In this document: positions 60,631 through 64,000 of the stretch, piece after piece | Layout of the letters: every line of letters begins with the position of its first letter | Position numbering within the stretch: the stretch's first letter is position 1 | Assembly: GCF_036010485.1 (NCBI RefSeq) | Contig: NZ_CP108568.1 | Span: 7,258,501 to 7,322,500, forward strand | DNA length: 64,000 nt | Origin: Streptomyces sp. NBC_01198 | GTDB lineage: Bacteria > Actinomycetota > Actinomycetes > Streptomycetales > Streptomycetaceae | Direction of reading: 5' to 3' | The notes under the pieces: model-generated | What the model saw: only the letters and a program-made list of their open reading frames with translations | The model's database searches: none | Told to the model about the DNA's origin: nothing | Program-made: the position numbers and the translations under genes

Positions 60631-61677
60631 ATGTCACGCACCAGCAGCGACGCCAGCAACACCGGCACCAACGGCAGCACCGGCCCCGGCACCGGCAGCA
60701 GGGGAAGTGCCGGCAGCCGCACCACCGCCCGCAGGCCGAAGCACACTCGGAACCGGAAAGCAGCACGCCCGGCGGGCAGCCGGCCGCCGGGGCGCACGGC
60801 GTATCGCCGTGCCCTGCGCCGGGAAGCACCCACCGTCGTCGGGCTGCTGCTCGACGACCACGACTTCACCGCCATGACCGGGTATCCGAGCTTCCCCTTC
60901 CACGACTACGGCCTGTATCTGCACCACCTGGACGGGCTGCTGCGCTCCCTGCACGCCCAGGGCACCAGCGTCACCGTCACCCTCTTCGACCCGGACCGGT
61001 ACGCCGACCACTGCGCCGACACCCGCCGGCCACCGGACACCTCCGCCTCCCGCATCCACTACACGGCCGCCGTCAGCACCACGGGAGCCGCCGTCCCCTA
61101 CACCCGGCAACCGCTGGCGCTGCTGCGCACCCAACTCGCCCACGAAGCCGACCGCCGTGCCACCTGGGACCGCGCCGGCGACATGCTCACCGCCGCAGGC
61201 CAGTGCCCCGACTGCGACGAGCCGCTGGCCCACTGCGCCTTCGACCTCGCCTCGCACACCCTGCTGCGCATCGTCGAAGCCGCGGGACCCGGCGCCCACC
61301 ACTTCGTCTGCAGCCTGCCCGCCCCCGACGGGAGCTCGCTGCTCGCCACCGCCCACATCACCGCCGACCCCGACGGCGAGCTGCACCTCTCCGACACCGA
61401 GGCACTCGTGCTCTGCACCGTCATGGCCGCGGCCCGGGTCGCCGCCCGCCCCGGCGGGCTCGTCCTGCGCACCACCGACAGCGAAGGGACCGACACCGTG
61501 TACGGCTGGTCCCTGCACCCGGACGGCCCCCGCCCGCTCACCGAAGCCGAGGTCTTCAACGCGTACTGCACCGACCTCGACACCGGCGAGCCCGTGCCAC
61601 CGGAGCCCGGAGTGCGCTACCGCGCGGGCCTCCCGCTGCCACCTCCGCTGCCCGGCGACGAACCCGGCAGGAGATGA
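60631..61677 (+). CDS. Conserved hypothetical protein (348 aa)
   Basis: The ATG at 60631 follows AGGGGG by 4 nt; ATG 60628 and GTG 60589 are in frame. The 348-residue protein has a disordered basic N-terminus (about 60 residues), then a domain with VVGLLLDDHDFTAMTGYPSF, FHDYGLYLHHLDGLLRSLHA and TVTLFDPDRYADHC, a CxxC-like CPDCDEPLAHC that may bind zinc, and a C-terminal part with LVLCTVMAAARVAARPGG. I know it only as a conserved Streptomyces protein without function, often near ptsI. A strong bidirectional terminator follows. Confidence 0.78.
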   Translation: MSRTSSDASNTGTNGSTGPGTGSRGSAGSRTTARRPKHTRNRKAARPAGSRPPGRTAYRRALRREAPTVVGLLLDDHDFTAMTGYPSFPFHDYGLYLHHLDGLLRSLHAQGTSVTVTLFDPDRYADHCADTRRPPDTSASRIHYTAAVSTTGAAVPYTRQPLALLRTQLAHEADRRATWDRAGDMLTAAGQCPDCDEPLAHCAFDLASHTLLRIVEAAGPGAHHFVCSLPAPDGSSLLATAHITADPDGELHLSDTEALVLCTVMAAARVAARPGGLVLRTTDSEGTDTVYGWSLHPDGPRPLTEAEVFNAYCTDLDTGEPVPPEPGVRYRAGLPLPPPLPGDEPGRR

Positions 61678-61689
61678 GCCGGGACAGCA

Positions 61690-61725
61690 GGAAGGGCGCC
61701 CCACCCTGGGGTGAAGCGCCCTTCC
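61690..61725. terminator. Bidirectional hairpin terminator
   Basis: GGAAGGGCGC (61690-61699) pairs exactly with GCGCCCTTCC (61716-61725), with an inner CCCC/GGGG pairing in the loop. It lies between the stops of the convergent hypothetical gene and ptsI. Confidence 0.85.
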
Positions 61726-61794
61726 CGCAGCCGGCGACGAACCTGCCGCCGCCCGGTCGATCCCGCCCCCCGGACACCCGCCAGGTACTTGCGG

Positions 61795-63465
61795 CTATTC
61801 GCCGGACAGCACGCCCTGCACGGCCCGCCGCGCCTCGTCAGCGCTGTCGGTCGCACGGGCAGCCGCCGCCGCACGCTCGCACTGCGCCAGCGTGTACTTC
61901 GCCAACGTCGCCCGCACGTAAGGAATCGACGCCGCACCCATCGAAAGGCTGCTGACACCGAGGCCCGTCAGCACGCACGCGAGCAGCGGATCCGCCGCGG
62001 CCTCACCGCACACACCGCAGCTCTTCCCCTCGGCCTTCGCGGCCTCGGCGGCCAGCGCCACCAGGTCGAGCAGCGCCGGCTGCCACGGGTCCTGCAACCG
62101 CGCCACCGCACCCACCTGCCGGTCGGCGGCAAAGGTGTACTGCGCCAGATCGTTGGTGCCGAGCGAAAGGAACTCCACCTCCTGCAGAACCGACCGGGCC
62201 CGCAGAGCGGCCGACGGGATCTCCACCATCGCGCCGAACTTCGCGTGGAGCCCCGCCGAACGGCACGCGTCCGCGAACGCCTTTGCGTCCTGCCGGTCCG
62301 CCACCATCGGCGCCATGACCTCCAGGTGCACCGGAAGTCCGGCCGCGGCCGCGGCCAGCGCGCGCAGTTGGGTGTCGAGCACCTCCGGGTGGTCGAGCAG
62401 CGACCGCAGCCCGCGCACACCCAGTGCTGGGTTCGGCTCGTCCATCGGCGTCAGGAAGTCCAGCGGCTTGTCGGCGCCCGCGTCCAGCACGCGCACCACC
62501 ACCCGGCCGGCGGGAAAGGCCTCAAGCACCTGCCGGTAGACCTCGACCTGCTTCTCCTCGGAGGGCGCGTTCGCCGAGTCGTCGAGGAAGAGGAACTCGG
62601 TACGGAAGAGCCCCACGCCCTCGGCACCCGCCTCCACGGCGGCCGGCACGTCCGCGGGCCCGCCGATGTTCGCCAGCAGCGGCACCTTGTGCCCGTCCGA
62701 CGTCGCACCCGGCCCGGACGACGCCGCCAGCGCCGCCTTGCGTTCCGCGGCCGCCTCGTTCAGCGCTGCCTGCTTCTCCGCACTCGGTTCGACGAAGACC
62801 TCACCGGTGCTGCCGTCCACCGCGATGACGGTCCCCTCGGCCAGTTCACCAGCGCCCGGCAGCGCCACCACCGCGGGCACACCGAGCGCCCGCGCCAGGA
62901 TGGCGCTGTGACTGGTCGGCCCGCCCTCCTCGGTCACGAAGCCCAGCACCAGCGCGGGGTCGAGCAGCGCCGTGTCGGCCGGCGCCAGATCGCGCGCGAT
63001 CAGCACATACGGCTCGTCGCTGTCCGGCACACCGGGCATCGGCACCCCCAGCAGCCGCGCCACGATCCGGTTCCGTACGTCATCGAGGTCCGCGACCCGC
63101 CCGGCCAGATAGTCCCCGGCGCCTGCGAGCAGGGCACGGTAGGAAGCGAAGGCGTCGTAGACGGCACGCTCCGCAGAGCTGCCGACCGCGACCCGGCGCT
63201 CGACGTCGGCCATCAGCTCCGGGTCGAGCGCCATCAGCGACTGGGCTTCGAGCACCGCCTGCGCCTCACCGCCGGCCAGATTGCCCCGGGCGTCGAGGTC
63301 CGCGGCCACCGCCTCCAGCGCCTGCCGGGCCCGTCCCTGCTCACGGGCGGTGTCCCCGGAAGCGATCTGCTTGGCAGGCGGCTCCAGGACCGCCGTCCCC
63401 ATATGCCGTACTTCGCCGATCGCCACACCGTGGCTGACACCGACACCCCGCAGCGTTGTCTCCAT
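61795..63465 (-). CDS. ptsI: PTS enzyme I
   Basis: Enzyme I autophosphorylates with phosphoenolpyruvate and passes the phosphate to HPr, and so feeds all PTS sugars and, through HPr, DhaM. The 556-residue protein has the phosphohistidine His186 in GGPTSHSAILARAL, the N-terminal start LRGVGVSHGVAIGEV, the PEP-binding C-domain with LFRTEFLFLDD, GVRGLRSLLDHPEV, FLSLGTNDLAQYTFAADR and SCGVCGEAAADPLL (active-site Cys). All catalytic residues are in place. It starts 11 bp after crr, so crr-ptsI form an operon. Confidence 0.96.
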   Translation of the reverse strand: METTLRGVGVSHGVAIGEVRHMGTAVLEPPAKQIASGDTAREQGRARQALEAVAADLDARGNLAGGEAQAVLEAQSLMALDPELMADVERRVAVGSSAERAVYDAFASYRALLAGAGDYLAGRVADLDDVRNRIVARLLGVPMPGVPDSDEPYVLIARDLAPADTALLDPALVLGFVTEEGGPTSHSAILARALGVPAVVALPGAGELAEGTVIAVDGSTGEVFVEPSAEKQAALNEAAAERKAALAASSGPGATSDGHKVPLLANIGGPADVPAAVEAGAEGVGLFRTEFLFLDDSANAPSEEKQVEVYRQVLEAFPAGRVVVRVLDAGADKPLDFLTPMDEPNPALGVRGLRSLLDHPEVLDTQLRALAAAAAGLPVHLEVMAPMVADRQDAKAFADACRSAGLHAKFGAMVEIPSAALRARSVLQEVEFLSLGTNDLAQYTFAADRQVGAVARLQDPWQPALLDLVALAAEAAKAEGKSCGVCGEAAADPLLACVLTGLGVSSLSMGAASIPYVRATLAKYTLAQCERAAAAARATDSADEARRAVQGVLSGE

Positions 63466-63476
63466 CGGTCCGCGCC

Positions 63477-63926
63477 CTACTTCCAGCTGAAGAGGGTGTC
63501 GCCGGCCGCCACGTCGGCGGCGTCGACCAGCTCCGACAGCGCCTCGGCGGTGGCCTCCAACGCGACCACCGGGCAGATCGGCGACTTCCCCGCCGCCTCG
63601 ACGGCCGCCGGGTCCCAGCGCACCACGGCCTGGCCGCGGGCCACCGTGTCGCCCTTCGACACCAGCAGTTCGAAGCCCTCGCCATTGAGCTGGACGGTGT
63701 CGATGCCAAGATGCGTGAGCACACCGTGTCCCGCGTCGTCCACGACGACAAAGGCGTGCGGGTGCAGGGAGACGATCACTCCGTCCACCGGAGACACCGC
63801 CTCGCCGGGCTCGCGCACCGGGTCGATCGCCGTACCGGGACCCACCATCGCCCCGGAGAACACCGGGTCGGGCACTGCCGCGAGCCCGATGACCCGGCCG
63901 GCCAGGGGAGACGAAACGGTCGTCAT
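63477..63926 (-). CDS. crr: PTS glucose-type EIIA component (Crr)
   Basis: A 149-residue EIIA of the glucose/N-acetylglucosamine family. The phosphorylated His72 sits in GHGVLTHLGIDTVQL and the helper His57 in SLHPHAFVVV. In Streptomyces coelicolor this protein serves N-acetylglucosamine uptake and is part of the DasR regulon. An excellent AGGAGG site lies 8 nt before the ATG. The upstream DNA to the window end shows a GTCACAGCCTGTCAC near-palindrome at about 63963-63977 and no clear dre site; the rest of the promoter region is outside the window. Confidence 0.95.
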   Translation of the reverse strand: MTTVSSPLAGRVIGLAAVPDPVFSGAMVGPGTAIDPVREPGEAVSPVDGVIVSLHPHAFVVVDDAGHGVLTHLGIDTVQLNGEGFELLVSKGDTVARGQAVVRWDPAAVEAAGKSPICPVVALEATAEALSELVDAADVAAGDTLFSWK

Positions 63927-64000
63927 GAGGGAAGCCTCCTAGATGCGGAGATCACAAACGCCGTCACAGCCTGTCACGGGACGGCGATCCGCGAGAGCAG

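Noticed and set aside
63960..63980. dre site upstream of crr
   Set aside because: The GTCACAGCCTGTCAC element does not fit the DasR core, and the promoter region is cut by the window end.

Overview
The window is chromosomal DNA of a high-GC actinomycete, almost certainly Streptomyces or a close relative. The signs are very GC-rich third codon positions, GTG starts, 4-bp ATGA/GTGA operon overlaps, a complete conservon (cvnABCD), a DUF397 protein, an NsdA-like regulator, a SpoIIE-type phosphatase, a CGNR regulator and the crr-ptsI pair. No rRNA, tRNA, CRISPR array or prophage was seen. All calls come from reading the sequence; no database search was run.

Layout. 0-1.2 kb: the 3' part of a questin-oxidase-like gene and a small unknown gene. 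1.23-5.31 kb: an IS30-family element inserted at the centre of an inverted repeat that probably was the shared terminator of two convergent genes. Its transposase is interrupted by a 2.56-kb group II intron, and the reverse-transcriptase block of the intron protein is inverted. 5.3-7.4 kb: dhaKLM. 7.7-10.7 kb: a Ser/Thr kinase with TPR repeats and an alpha/beta hydrolase. 10.7-14.1 kb: a TetR-led operon (TetR, DUF4865, carboxymuconolactone-decarboxylase-like, phosphotriesterase-like) and an isochorismatase-fold gene. 14.3-16.6 kb: DUF397, mycothiol-dependent isomerase-like, pdxH, CGNR regulator. 17.1-26.7 kb: a large LAL-type ATPase lacking its HTH, a small conserved protein, an APH-fold kinase, an NsdA-like regulator, a PAS-SpoIIE phosphatase and a HEAT-repeat protein. 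26.9-29.1 kb: two overlapping GT4 glycosyltransferases, followed by four tandem 66-bp repeats. 29.5-32.0 kb: pxpABC (5-oxoprolinase).

32.1-39.5 kb: a three-gene operon that looks like a condensin (MukF/MukE/MukB or JetA/JetB/JetC layout) without the fourth, nuclease-like gene of Wadjet. 40.1-44.2 kb: conservon. 44.3-45.8 kb: glpK. 46.1-50.3 kb: an operon of an NrtR-like Nudix regulator, a J-domain/pseudokinase fusion, a VWA protein and a divergent adenylosuccinate-synthetase homologue. 50.3-56.3 kb: VanX-type dipeptidase, zinc-ribbon Nudix hydrolase, GH31 glucosidase, acetoacetyl-CoA synthetase. 56.3-63.9 kb: secreted GH18 chitinase with a possible DasR site, MocR regulator divergent from an MFS exporter, a conserved unknown protein, a bidirectional terminator, and ptsI-crr.

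How the genes connect. DhaM takes phosphate from the general PTS, and enzyme I and EIIA(Crr) lie at the other end of the window. Together with glpK and the chitinase this gives a carbon-uptake theme. The two most interesting accessory loci are the SMC-like operon (32.1-39.5 kb) and the NrtR/J-pseudokinase/VWA/PurA-like operon (46.1-50.3 kb). Both have the look of conflict or stress systems whose function cannot be assigned from sequence alone.
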